A stretch of 64,000 nucleotides of DNA. Origin: CAZNHL01 sp964572965. GTDB taxonomy: Bacteria > Bacteroidota > Bacteroidia > Cytophagales > UBA9547. Below the pieces are notes generated by a model. The model saw only the letters and a list, made by a program, of their open reading frames with translations, was not told the DNA's origin and made no database searches. A program made the translations under genes and the position numbers. Positions 9,612 through 17,282 of this stretch are shown here, piece by piece (position 1 is the first letter of the stretch; each line of letters opens with the position of its first letter). The DNA lies in assembly GCA_964572965.1 (NCBI GenBank), contig CAZNHL010000005.1, forward strand, positions 1 to 64,000, read 5' to 3'.

Positions 9612-10134
9612 GACTGTTCAAATGAGAGAACAAAGATAGTAATTCTGTAGCATCTTTCGGTTTTAGCCTGCCGGCTAAGATAAGACGCATCTGACGGCGT
9701 TGCATTGAGCCATTATATAGTGTAATTTCGGATTCTGTTTCGGCAATAGCTTCGGGAACAGCAATTGGCTTACCATGCTGGTCAACAGCTACGAAAGTAT
9801 AAAAAGCAGTATTGGATTCAATCTGAGTTTTGGTAATCAGGTTTTCAGCAATTACCTTAATGTAAACTTCCATTGAAGAACTATATGAGCGTGTTACCTG
9901 TGCTGTTAGTGTTACAACATCTCCTAGTTTAATCGCATGCTTAAAAGAGACATTGTCAACCGATGCGGTAACAACTCTGTGTCCGGAGAATTTTTGTGCA
10001 GCTATAGCAGAAATTATATCCATCCACAGCATCAATTGTCCTCCCATTAAATTCCCTAAAGGGTTTGTGTCATTCGGCATGACCATATAGGTCATTATTG
10101 AATTAGACGTTGAGACTTTTTGGCTTTTAGGCAT
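9604..10134 (-). CDS. acyl-CoA thioesterase, hotdog fold
   Basis: Cytoplasmic thioesterase of the YciA/BFIT hotdog type, hydrolysing acyl-CoA to free acid and CoA. The family signature is seen in NPLGNLMGGQLMLWMD (about residues 24-39), followed by VVTASVDNVSFKHAI and the C-terminal strand TAFYTFVAVDQHGKP. At 176 residues it carries about 40 extra C-terminal residues beyond the compact 128-residue paralogue at 49032. Substrate length cannot be read from the sequence. It is the first gene of a two-gene unit with the overlapping gene at 9018. Confidence 0.92.
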   Translation of the reverse strand: MPKSQKVSTSNSIMTYMVMPNDTNPLGNLMGGQLMLWMDIISAIAAQKFSGHRVVTASVDNVSFKHAIKLGDVVTLTAQVTRSYSSSMEVYIKVIAENLITKTQIESNTAFYTFVAVDQHGKPIAVPEAIAETESEITLYNGSMQRRQMRLILAGRLKPKDATELLSLFSHLNSHE

Positions 10135-10149
10135 ACCTGTATATAAATA

Positions 10150-10177
10150 AAAATGGCAGCCTGATAGCTGCCATTTT
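10150..10177 (-). terminator. intrinsic terminator of the gene ending at 10196
   Basis: Perfect 11-base stem AAAATGGCAGC/GCTGCCATTTT with a 6-base loop. On the minus strand it runs into a T-rich tail. Confidence 0.85.
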
Positions 10178-10195
10178 ATATTGAGTTTGAATCAA

Positions 10196-11116
10196 TTATT
10201 TCCTTCTTGCTTTAAACTTAGGAGAGTATACACGGTTAATTGTATGACCTCTTTGTTTCGTTACTTTTATAGTGTATTCTGCACGAAGCATTAAAGTATA
10301 GTAAGAATCATTACTTTTTGAATTACCTCTTTGACGTCCGGTAACATTGCGTGCTTCATCATCCGGAGAGCTTCCCTTAGGGACGTAGTTGCCTTTGTAT
10401 GCTAAACCATATCTTACAGGCTCTTCGTTAGGGTTAATATATACATAGTTACCACTTACGTCATCAAGATGATCTGTAAATGTTTTTCTGTATATGGCTT
10501 CCAAAGAAATATCCCAGTGATCACTTAGTTTCATTCTCATTCCGACACCCATTGGAATAACCAATGTTACACGGCTATATTTCTTACCTTCAGTTTGGTA
10601 GTTAGCTAAAGAGTACCATTGTCCGTTATATTCACCTCTCGGGTTGAAGTAAAGTATGCCAATTCCTCCTGTTAAATAAGGAGACAGCAAGCGTCTTCTT
10701 CTGTAGACCGGTTGGAATTTAAGAATGTCATATACTGCTGCTGCTGATAACTCAAAGTTACTTGATCTGAATTGCAGGTTACGTACAGGGTGTGCACCGT
10801 CTTTCCCCCATAATCTTATGAAAGAGAAGTCTCCTCTGATAAGAAGGCGATTGTTATAACGGTAGTTTACACCAATTTGTAATGCAGGTCTTGGAACAGT
10901 ACAGAAAGTGCTGGCGCAAAGGTCGCCCTGATAAGCTCCGTAACCCATACCAAAAGTTGCTTTGATAGAGTTAAGGTAGTTTTTTTTGTGTAAGTGTCCT
11001 TTAGGTTTTATTGGTCTGTGGTTTGCAGCATGATGGTGAGCTTGTTGAGCGTCAACAATATGTGCTGAAAATATAGTTGCAATAAGTAAACCGAAAAGTT
11101 TGTTTTTAATGGTCAT
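10196..11116 (-). CDS. outer-membrane beta-barrel protein
   Basis: 306 residues from the chosen ATG at 11116. From there it begins MTIKNKLFGLLIATIFSAH, a signal peptide ending near VDAQ. An earlier in-frame ATG at 11149 is rejected because it lies inside the -7 promoter box (11147-11154). After a His/Lys-rich segment the protein shows alternating amphipathic strands (FGMGYGAYQGDL, PALQIGVNYRYN, LLIRGDFSFIRLWG, YLTGGIGILYF), typical of a small outer-membrane barrel of the DUF6089 type. Two Cys (CASTFC) sit in the first external loop. Function unknown. Confidence 0.85.
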   Translation of the reverse strand: MTIKNKLFGLLIATIFSAHIVDAQQAHHHAANHRPIKPKGHLHKKNYLNSIKATFGMGYGAYQGDLCASTFCTVPRPALQIGVNYRYNNRLLIRGDFSFIRLWGKDGAHPVRNLQFRSSNFELSAAAVYDILKFQPVYRRRRLLSPYLTGGIGILYFNPRGEYNGQWYSLANYQTEGKKYSRVTLVIPMGVGMRMKLSDHWDISLEAIYRKTFTDHLDDVSGNYVYINPNEEPVRYGLAYKGNYVPKGSSPDDEARNVTGRQRGNSKSNDSYYTLMLRAEYTIKVTKQRGHTINRVYSPKFKARRK

Positions 11117-11146
11117 AGCGTATGATGCGTTCAAGGCCAATTTTGA

Positions 11147-11154
11147 CAAAAATA
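11147..11154 (-). promoter_or_regulatory. -7 box for the outer-membrane protein gene
   Basis: Minus-strand TATTTTTG, a full match to TAnnTTTG, with TTTC 19 bases upstream. It places the transcript start near 11143-11140 and so fixes the protein start at 11116. Confidence 0.6.
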
Positions 11155-11209
11155 TATAATGTTTTGGTATTAAGAAAATCTATTTTGCTGAAATTGTTCA
11201 ATTTGTATT

Positions 11210-11863
11210 TTATTTCCACCCTTTTTCGCCTTTTAGTGGAACAAAGCTGAAATCTCCCAATTCTTCTTTTTCTAATGTTTTCTCAGAAATTTTTCTGATC
11301 CGGACCATTTTTTGTGTTTTATCCTGACCCACAGGAATAACTAATATGCCGCCGATTTTAAGCTGATCTATAAGGCTGTCGGGGATCATAGGAGCTCCTG
11401 CTGTTACAATAATTTTGTCGTAAGGAGCATATTTATTTAAACCTAATGTGCCGTCTCCAATAAAAAGGTTTGCTTTATAATTAAGTGCCGCCAGCATTTT
11501 CTTTGCAGAAAGGTGAAGGCTTTGTATGACTTCTATAGAATATACTTCAGCTTTTAATTCGCACAAAACGCAGGCCTGATATCCGGAACCGGTCCCTATT
11601 TCAAGTACTTTGTCACCATGCTGTAATTCAAGCAACTGAGACTGGAAGGCAACTGTAAAAGGCTGAGAGATTGTTTGTCCTTCTCCAATAGGGAAAGCTT
11701 TGTCTTCGTAGGCATGTTCTAAAAAAGCCTTTTCGAAAAAAAAATGCCTTGGAACAGCATTGATGGCTTTTAAGACAGCAATATCCCGGATGCCTTTATT
11801 TTGCAATTCATCAGTGAGTTTATTGCGCATTCCTTTATGTCTGTAACTGTCTTCTAATATCAT
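11210..11863 (-). CDS. pcm: protein-L-isoaspartate O-methyltransferase
   Basis: Repairs isoaspartyl residues by SAM-dependent methylation. The 217 residues match the family. PRHFFF (about residue 38) precedes the substrate-site IGEGQTISQPFTVAFQ. Motif I for SAM is VLEIGTGSGYQ (residues 86-96), and the post motif is YDKIIVTAGAP followed by LKIGGILVIPVG. All key elements are present. It stands as a single minus-strand gene; the AT-rich gap to the next gene holds only promoter-like sequence. Confidence 0.95.
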   Translation of the reverse strand: MILEDSYRHKGMRNKLTDELQNKGIRDIAVLKAINAVPRHFFFEKAFLEHAYEDKAFPIGEGQTISQPFTVAFQSQLLELQHGDKVLEIGTGSGYQACVLCELKAEVYSIEVIQSLHLSAKKMLAALNYKANLFIGDGTLGLNKYAPYDKIIVTAGAPMIPDSLIDQLKIGGILVIPVGQDKTQKMVRIRKISEKTLEKEELGDFSFVPLKGEKGWK

Positions 11864-11904
11864 AATAGTCTCCTAAAGCAGATGTCAAATCTCATAAAAA
11901 AAGC

Positions 11905-11912
11905 TATTTTTG
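11905..11912 (+). promoter_or_regulatory. -7 box for riboflavin synthase
   Basis: TATTTTTG, a full match to TAnnTTTG, 66 bases ahead of the ATG. No clear -33 box. Confidence 0.4.
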
Positions 11913-11977
11913 CAAAGATCTTTTTGGCTTGATTTTTTAAAAGATTCATAAATATTCGTCATGTAATTTGTTTTGTC

Positions 11978-12577
11978 ATGTTTACGGGAATTGTTGAAAG
12001 TGTTGGTCAGGTAATGTCTGTGGAAAGGCAAAAGTCAAACCTGACTTTATGGGTTAAGGCAGATTTTGTCTCTGAACTTAAAGTAGACCAGAGCGTTTCG
12101 CATAATGGCGTTTGTCTGACGGTGACTGCGTTTAAGGATGATTTGTATTCCGTGACATTGATTGATGAAACAATACAAAAGACCAATTTCAGTAAAATAG
12201 CTGTTGGTGACCGTATCAACCTTGAAAGGTGCATGAAGGCCGATGGCCGCTTTGACGGGCACATTGTTCAGGGGCATGTTGACCAGACAGGAATATGCAA
12301 GTCGGTTGAAGATCAGAATGGGAGTTGGAAGTTCTCCTTCCTTTATGATAACTCTAAAGAGAACTTTACCGTAGAAAAAGGCTCAATCACTGTGAACGGT
12401 GTTAGTCTGACTGTCGTAGATTCTGAGGATGGTCTGTTTTCTGTTGCTATTATCCCTTATACATACGAGAATACTAGTTTCCTGAATCTGAAAAAAGGTG
12501 ATTCTGTGAACCTTGAATTTGATGTTTTAGGAAAATATTTAAAAAAAATATACGAATTGAACCATAAAAAGGCGTAA
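11978..12577 (+). CDS. ribE: riboflavin synthase alpha subunit
   Basis: Dismutates two 6,7-dimethyl-8-ribityllumazine molecules to riboflavin. 199 residues with the two-fold lumazine-binding repeat. Repeat 1 starts MFTGIVESVG and carries SVSHNGVCLTVT. Repeat 2 starts DGHIVQGHVDQTG and carries GSITVNGVSLTVV. The active-site residues around the SHNGVCLTV segment are conserved. It lies 47 bases before the LytTR regulator and could share its transcript. No FMN riboswitch was recognised upstream. Confidence 0.97.
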   Translation: MFTGIVESVGQVMSVERQKSNLTLWVKADFVSELKVDQSVSHNGVCLTVTAFKDDLYSVTLIDETIQKTNFSKIAVGDRINLERCMKADGRFDGHIVQGHVDQTGICKSVEDQNGSWKFSFLYDNSKENFTVEKGSITVNGVSLTVVDSEDGLFSVAIIPYTYENTSFLNLKKGDSVNLEFDVLGKYLKKIYELNHKKA

Positions 12578-12624
12578 ATTACAGGCTACAAGAATACTTT
12601 TAACACTTTCCTATCAACACGCTT

Positions 12625-13314
12625 ATGAAATGTATCATTGTTGACGACGAAGAGCTTTCCAGAAATACACTAAAACACTTTGTAGAGAAGACGGACTTCC
12701 TGGAGTTAGTAGCTGTTTGCCCAAACGCTATTGAAGCTAATAACCTTTTGGCGAAAGAAGATATTGATTTAATGTTCCTTGATGTATCTATGCCTGAATT
12801 AACAGGAATAGAGTTTATTAAGTCATTGGATAATCCGCCGCTTGTGATTTTGGTTACTTCTAGTACAGAGCATGCTGTAGAAGCATTCGAATACAATGTG
12901 TTGGACTATTTGGTAAAACCGGCAGAATATGCACGATTCCTGAAAGCTGTTAACAAGGCTAAAGAGAAGTATGAAGCTATTCAGGTGGGAAATGAGAACT
13001 CTAACGAGATATTTGTTAAATCTGATTTCAAAATAGTAAGAATAAACCTGGATGATGTATTGTTTGTTGAAGCTCTTGCGGACTATGTAATCATTAATAC
13101 TGTTAATGGTAAATACATAGTGCATTCAACTATGAAAGGCATGGAATCTAAATTGCCAAACAATAAATTTATCAGAGTACATCGTTCGTATATCGTTAAT
13201 CTGAATAGAATCGACTCAATCGAAGATTCCTGTGTAGTGATAACGAAAAAAATTATTCCGATCGGGGCATCTCACAAAGATGGTTTGATGGCAAGACTAA
13301 AGTTCCTTCTCTAA
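12625..13314 (+). CDS. LytTR family response regulator (orphan)
   Basis: Response regulator of 229 residues. The receiver domain (1-115) has the acidic pair Asp7/Asp8, the phospho-acceptor Asp53 in FLDVSMPE, the Thr/Ser switch VTSS and the Lys in LVKP. The LytTR DNA-binding domain (about 130-229) has FVKSDFKIVRI, VHSTMKGMESKL and FIRVHRSYIVNLNRID. No sensor kinase is adjacent, unlike the pair at 36200-38022. The last 18 bases overlap the convergent PAP2 gene within a hairpin. Confidence 0.94.
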   Translation: MKCIIVDDEELSRNTLKHFVEKTDFLELVAVCPNAIEANNLLAKEDIDLMFLDVSMPELTGIEFIKSLDNPPLVILVTSSTEHAVEAFEYNVLDYLVKPAEYARFLKAVNKAKEKYEAIQVGNENSNEIFVKSDFKIVRINLDDVLFVEALADYVIINTVNGKYIVHSTMKGMESKLPNNKFIRVHRSYIVNLNRIDSIEDSCVVITKKIIPIGASHKDGLMARLKFLL

Positions 13315-13328
13315 GGAAGGGACTTTAG
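13297..13328. terminator. hairpin spanning the overlapping 3' ends of two convergent genes
   Basis: A 13-base stem (13297-13309 with 13316-13328, one G-T pair, 6-base loop) contains both stop codons. On the plus strand it is followed by a T-rich stretch (13329-13340). It probably terminates the LytTR gene while coding the C-termini of both proteins. Confidence 0.7.
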
Positions 13329-13866
13329 TTAATATTTTATAAATAAGCCACGCCCATAACATCCCGGAAAGTCCTCCGAAAATTATATCTCCCGGGTAGT
13401 GTACCCCCAGATAAATACGGCTATAACTTACAATGCCGGCCCAGAAAAATAAAACCCACCACTTATTTTCCTTATCTCTTCTGAACACAAGCCAGAAAAA
13501 CATGGCTATAGCAAAAGTGTTAGCTGCGTGTGAAGAAATAAATCCATATTCTCCACCAGGTTTTTCCGGACAATAAACATCGTCTGCAATTGCAGAAGCA
13601 AAGCAGGGTCTGTCACGTTTAGTCAGTGGTTTAATGAGTCCTGATGCAAATTGGTCGGATACTAAAATCAGCAAAGCGATGGCTATTAGAGGAATCCAGA
13701 CTTTAATTTTAAATTTTTTGTAAAGGAAGAATAACAGTACTGCATAAAATGGAATCCATCCTGTAGTAGATGAAATAAACTTCATGCTGGGATCAAGGTA
13801 TTCTGAATGGAATCCATTCAGGAACATGAATAATGCAGTGTCAATTTGATTTAATGTTTCAAGCAT
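13297..13866 (-). CDS. PAP2-family membrane phosphatase
   Basis: Integral membrane lipid phosphatase of 189 residues, probably acting on undecaprenyl pyrophosphate, phosphatidylglycerol phosphate or a lipid A phosphate. The PAP2 signature is complete: motif 1 KPLTKRDRP, motif 2 SSHA (in GFISSHAANTFAIA) and motif 3 SRIYLGVHYPGD. About five hydrophobic segments. hemF lies 6 bases upstream on the same strand, so the two are probably co-transcribed. It overlaps the convergent LytTR gene by 18 bases. Confidence 0.94.
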   Translation of the reverse strand: MLETLNQIDTALFMFLNGFHSEYLDPSMKFISSTTGWIPFYAVLLFFLYKKFKIKVWIPLIAIALLILVSDQFASGLIKPLTKRDRPCFASAIADDVYCPEKPGGEYGFISSHAANTFAIAMFFWLVFRRDKENKWWVLFFWAGIVSYSRIYLGVHYPGDIIFGGLSGMLWAWLIYKILTKVPSLEKEL

Positions 13867-13872
13867 ATGTAT

Positions 13873-14769
13873 TTAAATAACCCAATTAATGTCTTTTTTT
13901 AATAGCGAAAGAGTTTCAGCCTCTTTGCTTCCAGGCTTAGGCTGATAGTTGTAAACCCATTTCGCCATAGGTGGCATACTCATCAGGATAGATTCAGTGC
14001 GTCCGTCGGTATCCAAACCGAATTTAGTGCCTTTGTCCCACAGTAAATTAAATTCCACATAACGGGAACGGCGTAATGCCTGCCAGTTTTGTTCCTCTTC
14101 TCCAAAAGGAAGTAAACTGTTCTTATTCATAAAGTGAGTATAAATAGGAGCGAAGGCGCTTCCTACTTCTTTCCAGAAATTAAAGCGGTCAGTTTTTGAT
14201 AAAGACCCGTCCTCTTTCAGGTGGTCAAAGAAAATGCCACCAACTCCTCTGGTCTCTTTTCTGTGCTTACTATAGAAATAGTCGTCAGCCCATTTTTTGA
14301 ATTCAGGATAGTACTCAGCACTGTGGTTATCACAAACAGTTTTTAATTGCTGATGAAACCAGCGGGCATCGTCTTTTACTATATAATGCGGAGTAAGGTC
14401 AATACCCCCGCCAAACCAATAGGTTCCATTACTCATTTCAAAATAACGAACATTCATATGGATAATGGGAACCATTGGACTAAGTGGGTGTAATACAATG
14501 GATACGCCAGTAGCATAAAAGTCTGCTTCCTGTAAATTTAAGGCTTCAAGTATTTTAGGAGGAGTTTTACCGTGAACAGCAGAGAAACCTACACCGCCTT
14601 TTTCGATAATATTGCCGTTCTGGATAATCCGGCTACGGCCGCCGCCGCCGCCTTCACGTTCCCAGTTGTCTTCAATAAAACGAGCTTTGCCATCTGCTTT
14701 TTCTAGTTCTGCGCAAATATCGTTTTGTAATTGCTTTAAAAAATCTGTGATCTCCTGCTTATCTGGCAT
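13873..14769 (-). CDS. hemF: oxygen-dependent coproporphyrinogen III oxidase
   Basis: Aerobic step of haem synthesis: coproporphyrinogen III to protoporphyrinogen IX using O2. The 298 residues match the family. Conserved blocks seen are WEREGGGGGRS near residue 53, FSAVHGK, the GVSIVLHPLSPM-PIIHMNVRYFE region, YWFGGGIDLTPHY, GGIFFDHL and the C-terminal MSMPPMAKWVYNY. Together with hemL at 18992 it implies a complete aerobic haem route, which fits the two di-heme enzymes encoded at 44.5-48 kb. It is the first gene of a unit with the PAP2 phosphatase. Confidence 0.98.
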   Translation of the reverse strand: MPDKQEITDFLKQLQNDICAELEKADGKARFIEDNWEREGGGGGRSRIIQNGNIIEKGGVGFSAVHGKTPPKILEALNLQEADFYATGVSIVLHPLSPMVPIIHMNVRYFEMSNGTYWFGGGIDLTPHYIVKDDARWFHQQLKTVCDNHSAEYYPEFKKWADDYFYSKHRKETRGVGGIFFDHLKEDGSLSKTDRFNFWKEVGSAFAPIYTHFMNKNSLLPFGEEEQNWQALRRSRYVEFNLLWDKGTKFGLDTDGRTESILMSMPPMAKWVYNYQPKPGSKEAETLSLLKKDINWVI

Positions 14770-14856
14770 GCGAACTGATATAAGGTTCTATATTAATACA
14801 GTTTTCTGTACCTGCACAAATATAAGAAGGAATTATCCTAAAAATGCTGATAAATG

Positions 14857-15441
14857 TCAGCTGGCTCTTTTCAATTGATGTGAATGATGAAGTTGGAGAT
14901 GGTCTTCATGAAGTATACTGTACACATTGATGTCGGTGTAGCCGTTAATTAACAACTCTCCAGCTCTTTCAACACCTTCAAATGTAAAATGAAGCCTTTC
15001 CGGTATGCGGCAGCTTCTGGTATTTTTTACAGCTACACGAATTTGGATTCTGTTTATTCCCAGTACGTCAAAAGCAAAATTGATCAAAAACTGACAAGAT
15101 TTAGAAACAATACCGTGTCTTTGATATTTTTCAGAAAGCCAGTAACCTATTTCTGTTTTTTTGTTTTCGAGGTCAGTGCTTTTGAAACCGATCAAACCTG
15201 CAAATTCGCCTTTGAATAGCATTAAAGCTACAAATTCATGATGACTGTTTTGTGGGCTCAGGACTGATCTGATAAAAAAACGTGTATCACTAATGTCGTT
15301 GGTATAATCTACAAATGGAAGCCATTCGCGGAGATATTCCCTTTCATTTTGTATAGTATTGAAAATAACATTAGCGTCACTCATCTCAATAGTTTTTAGA
15401 GTAATGTCATTATCTACGATGAGTAGTTTTTCTGAAAGCAT
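14857..15441 (-). CDS. GNAT family N-acetyltransferase (RimJ/RimL type)
   Basis: Acetyl-CoA-dependent acetyltransferase of 194 residues. It resembles the ribosomal-protein N-acetyltransferase RimL: N-terminal LREWLPFVD, then EIGYWLSEKYQRHGIVSKSC (a variant of the acetyl-CoA loop Q/RxxGxG/A, here QRHGIV), and C-terminal KNTRSCRIPERLHFTFEG. The loop lacks the usual second Gly but keeps the pattern. Target unknown. It is a single gene divergent from guaA. Confidence 0.9.
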   Translation of the reverse strand: MLSEKLLIVDNDITLKTIEMSDANVIFNTIQNEREYLREWLPFVDYTNDISDTRFFIRSVLSPQNSHHEFVALMLFKGEFAGLIGFKSTDLENKKTEIGYWLSEKYQRHGIVSKSCQFLINFAFDVLGINRIQIRVAVKNTRSCRIPERLHFTFEGVERAGELLINGYTDINVYSILHEDHLQLHHSHQLKRAS

Positions 15442-15583
15442 GGCTTAATGGTTTTGAAAATTGAGGGTACTGTTTGACTCTCGGATTATTAACGACCGAA
15501 GCCTGTAGTTTGTTGTTGCTTAACTATTTATGGTTTTATTTTTTAAATAATAGAGAACAATTCACCTTTGCTTAAAAATATCC

Positions 15584-15591
15584 TAACTTTG
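15584..15591 (+). promoter_or_regulatory. -7 box for guaA
   Basis: TAACTTTG, a full match to TAnnTTTG, 34 bases before the GTG start. The -33 region is weak. Confidence 0.55.
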
Positions 15592-15625
15592 TGACCTAAT
15601 TATTTATCATCAAAAAGATAGCAAA

Positions 15626-17152
15626 GTGGCTGAAGAAATTCTGATCCTGGATTTTGGTTCTCAATATACTCAATTGATCGCCAGAAGAATTAGAGAATTA
15701 AATGTGTATTGTGAGATTCATCCTTATAATAAGGCACCCGAATTAGGGCCAAATGTAAAAGGGGTAATTCTTTCAGGTAGTCCTTGTTCTGTGCGTGAAG
15801 AAAACGCACCAGACGTGAATTTTGAAAAATATGCAGAAAAAGTACCCGTCTTAGGTATTTGCTATGGTTCTCAGTTGATGGCGCAGAAGTCAGGCGGAGA
15901 AGTTTTCCCTTCTGCAATACGTGAATATGGGCGTGCAATGTTGCATGTTGTTCATAAAAATGCGCTGACTGAAGGTATGCTTGAAAGCGGTCAGGTTTGG
16001 ATGTCACATGGTGATACAATCACAAAAGTGCCTGATAACTTTGAGATTATTGCAAGTACGCCAACTGTTAAAGTGGCTGCTTATAAAGTAAAAGACAGAG
16101 AAATATATGGAATTCAGTTTCACCCGGAGGTAACTCATAGCCTTGACGGTAAAACGTTGTTCAAAAACTTTGTTGTCAATATTTGTGGTTGCAAGCAGTC
16201 ATGGACAGCCGAGTCTTTCATAGAATCTACCATTGCTAATCTGAAAACAAAGTTAGGCAACGATAAAGTTGTACTTGGTTTGTCTGGTGGTGTTGACTCA
16301 TCAGTAGCAGCGATGTTGATCCATAATGCGATAGGTAAAAACTTGTATTGCATTTTTGTTGATAACGGCTTATTACGCAAAAATGAATACGCTGAAGTAC
16401 TGGAGTCATATAAGCATATGGGCTTGAATGTAATAGGTGTAGATGCTTCCGGTCAATTCTATAGTGCTTTGGAAGGCTTGTCTGATCCTGAGGCTAAACG
16501 CAAAGCAATAGGTAAAGTATTTATTGATGTTTTTGATCAGGAATCGCATAAAATAAGTGATGTGAAATGGTTGGGACAAGGAACAATCTATCCTGACGTA
16601 ATTGAGTCAGTTTCTGTAAAAGGTCCTTCTGCAACAATCAAATCTCACCACAATGTAGGTGGACTGCCCGACTATATGAAACTGACTGTTGTTGAACCCT
16701 TGAATACATTATTCAAGGATGAAGTACGTATAGTTGGACGGGCTTTAGGTATCGATGAAAAAATAATTGGTCGTCACCCTTTTCCTGGTCCGGGATTAGC
16801 AATCCGTATTTTGGGTGATATCACTGCTGAAAAAGTGAAAACACTTCAGGAAGTAGACCATATCTTTATCCAGTCCTTAAAGGATAAAGGACTTTACAAT
16901 CAGGTTTGGCAGGCGGGAGCCATTCTATTACCAATTCAGTCTGTTGGTGTAATGGGTGACGAGCGTACTTATGAGAAGGTAGTTGCTCTGCGTGCTGTTA
17001 GTTCTGTAGACGGTATGACTGCCGACTGGATTCATTTACCTTATGAATTTCTTGCAGATGTTTCCAATGAAATTATCAATAAAGTAAAAGGTGTTAACAG
17101 GGTTGTTTATGATATCAGTTCTAAGCCACCTGCTACAATTGAGTGGGAATAA
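15626..17152 (+). CDS. guaA: GMP synthase (glutamine-hydrolysing)
   Basis: Converts XMP to GMP. 508 residues with a GTG start; no in-frame ATG offers the conserved N-terminus [17 protein letters not shown]. The class I glutamine amidotransferase domain has its nucleophile in GICYGSQ and the His/Glu pair in FHPEVTH. The ATP-pyrophosphatase P-loop is LSGGVDSSV, and the C-terminal dimerisation domain ends [17 protein letters not shown]. All catalytic motifs are intact. It is monocistronic, bounded by its own promoter box and a terminator. Confidence 0.98.
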   Translation: MAEEILILDFGSQYTQLIARRIRELNVYCEIHPYNKAPELGPNVKGVILSGSPCSVREENAPDVNFEKYAEKVPVLGICYGSQLMAQKSGGEVFPSAIREYGRAMLHVVHKNALTEGMLESGQVWMSHGDTITKVPDNFEIIASTPTVKVAAYKVKDREIYGIQFHPEVTHSLDGKTLFKNFVVNICGCKQSWTAESFIESTIANLKTKLGNDKVVLGLSGGVDSSVAAMLIHNAIGKNLYCIFVDNGLLRKNEYAEVLESYKHMGLNVIGVDASGQFYSALEGLSDPEAKRKAIGKVFIDVFDQESHKISDVKWLGQGTIYPDVIESVSVKGPSATIKSHHNVGGLPDYMKLTVVEPLNTLFKDEVRIVGRALGIDEKIIGRHPFPGPGLAIRILGDITAEKVKTLQEVDHIFIQSLKDKGLYNQVWQAGAILLPIQSVGVMGDERTYEKVVALRAVSSVDGMTADWIHLPYEFLADVSNEIINKVKGVNRVVYDISSKPPATIEWE

Positions 17153-17171
17153 ATAATAGTAATTTCTATAC

Positions 17172-17210
17172 AAGAACCGGGAATCTTAGCTGCTTCCCGG
17201 TTCTTTATTT
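17172..17210 (+). terminator. intrinsic terminator of guaA
   Basis: Perfect 12-base stem AAGAACCGGGAA/TTCCCGGTTCTT (17172-17183 with 17194-17205), then TATTT. Confidence 0.9.
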
Positions 17211-17282
17211 ATATGGCTATAAGAAGCTGATCTTTTGTTCTTCATCCTTCCATCGCTTATCTTGCAATAAATATTAATCTAA

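Noticed and set aside
11117..11149. Longer N-terminus for the outer-membrane protein (ATG at 11149)
   Set aside because: That ATG lies inside the TATTTTTG -7 box, and the ATG at 11116 begins directly with a normal signal peptide.
14612..14878. Plus-strand ORF rich in Pro/Arg/Ser over hemF
   Set aside because: It is a shadow of the hemF glycine-rich block and start region, with no independent support.
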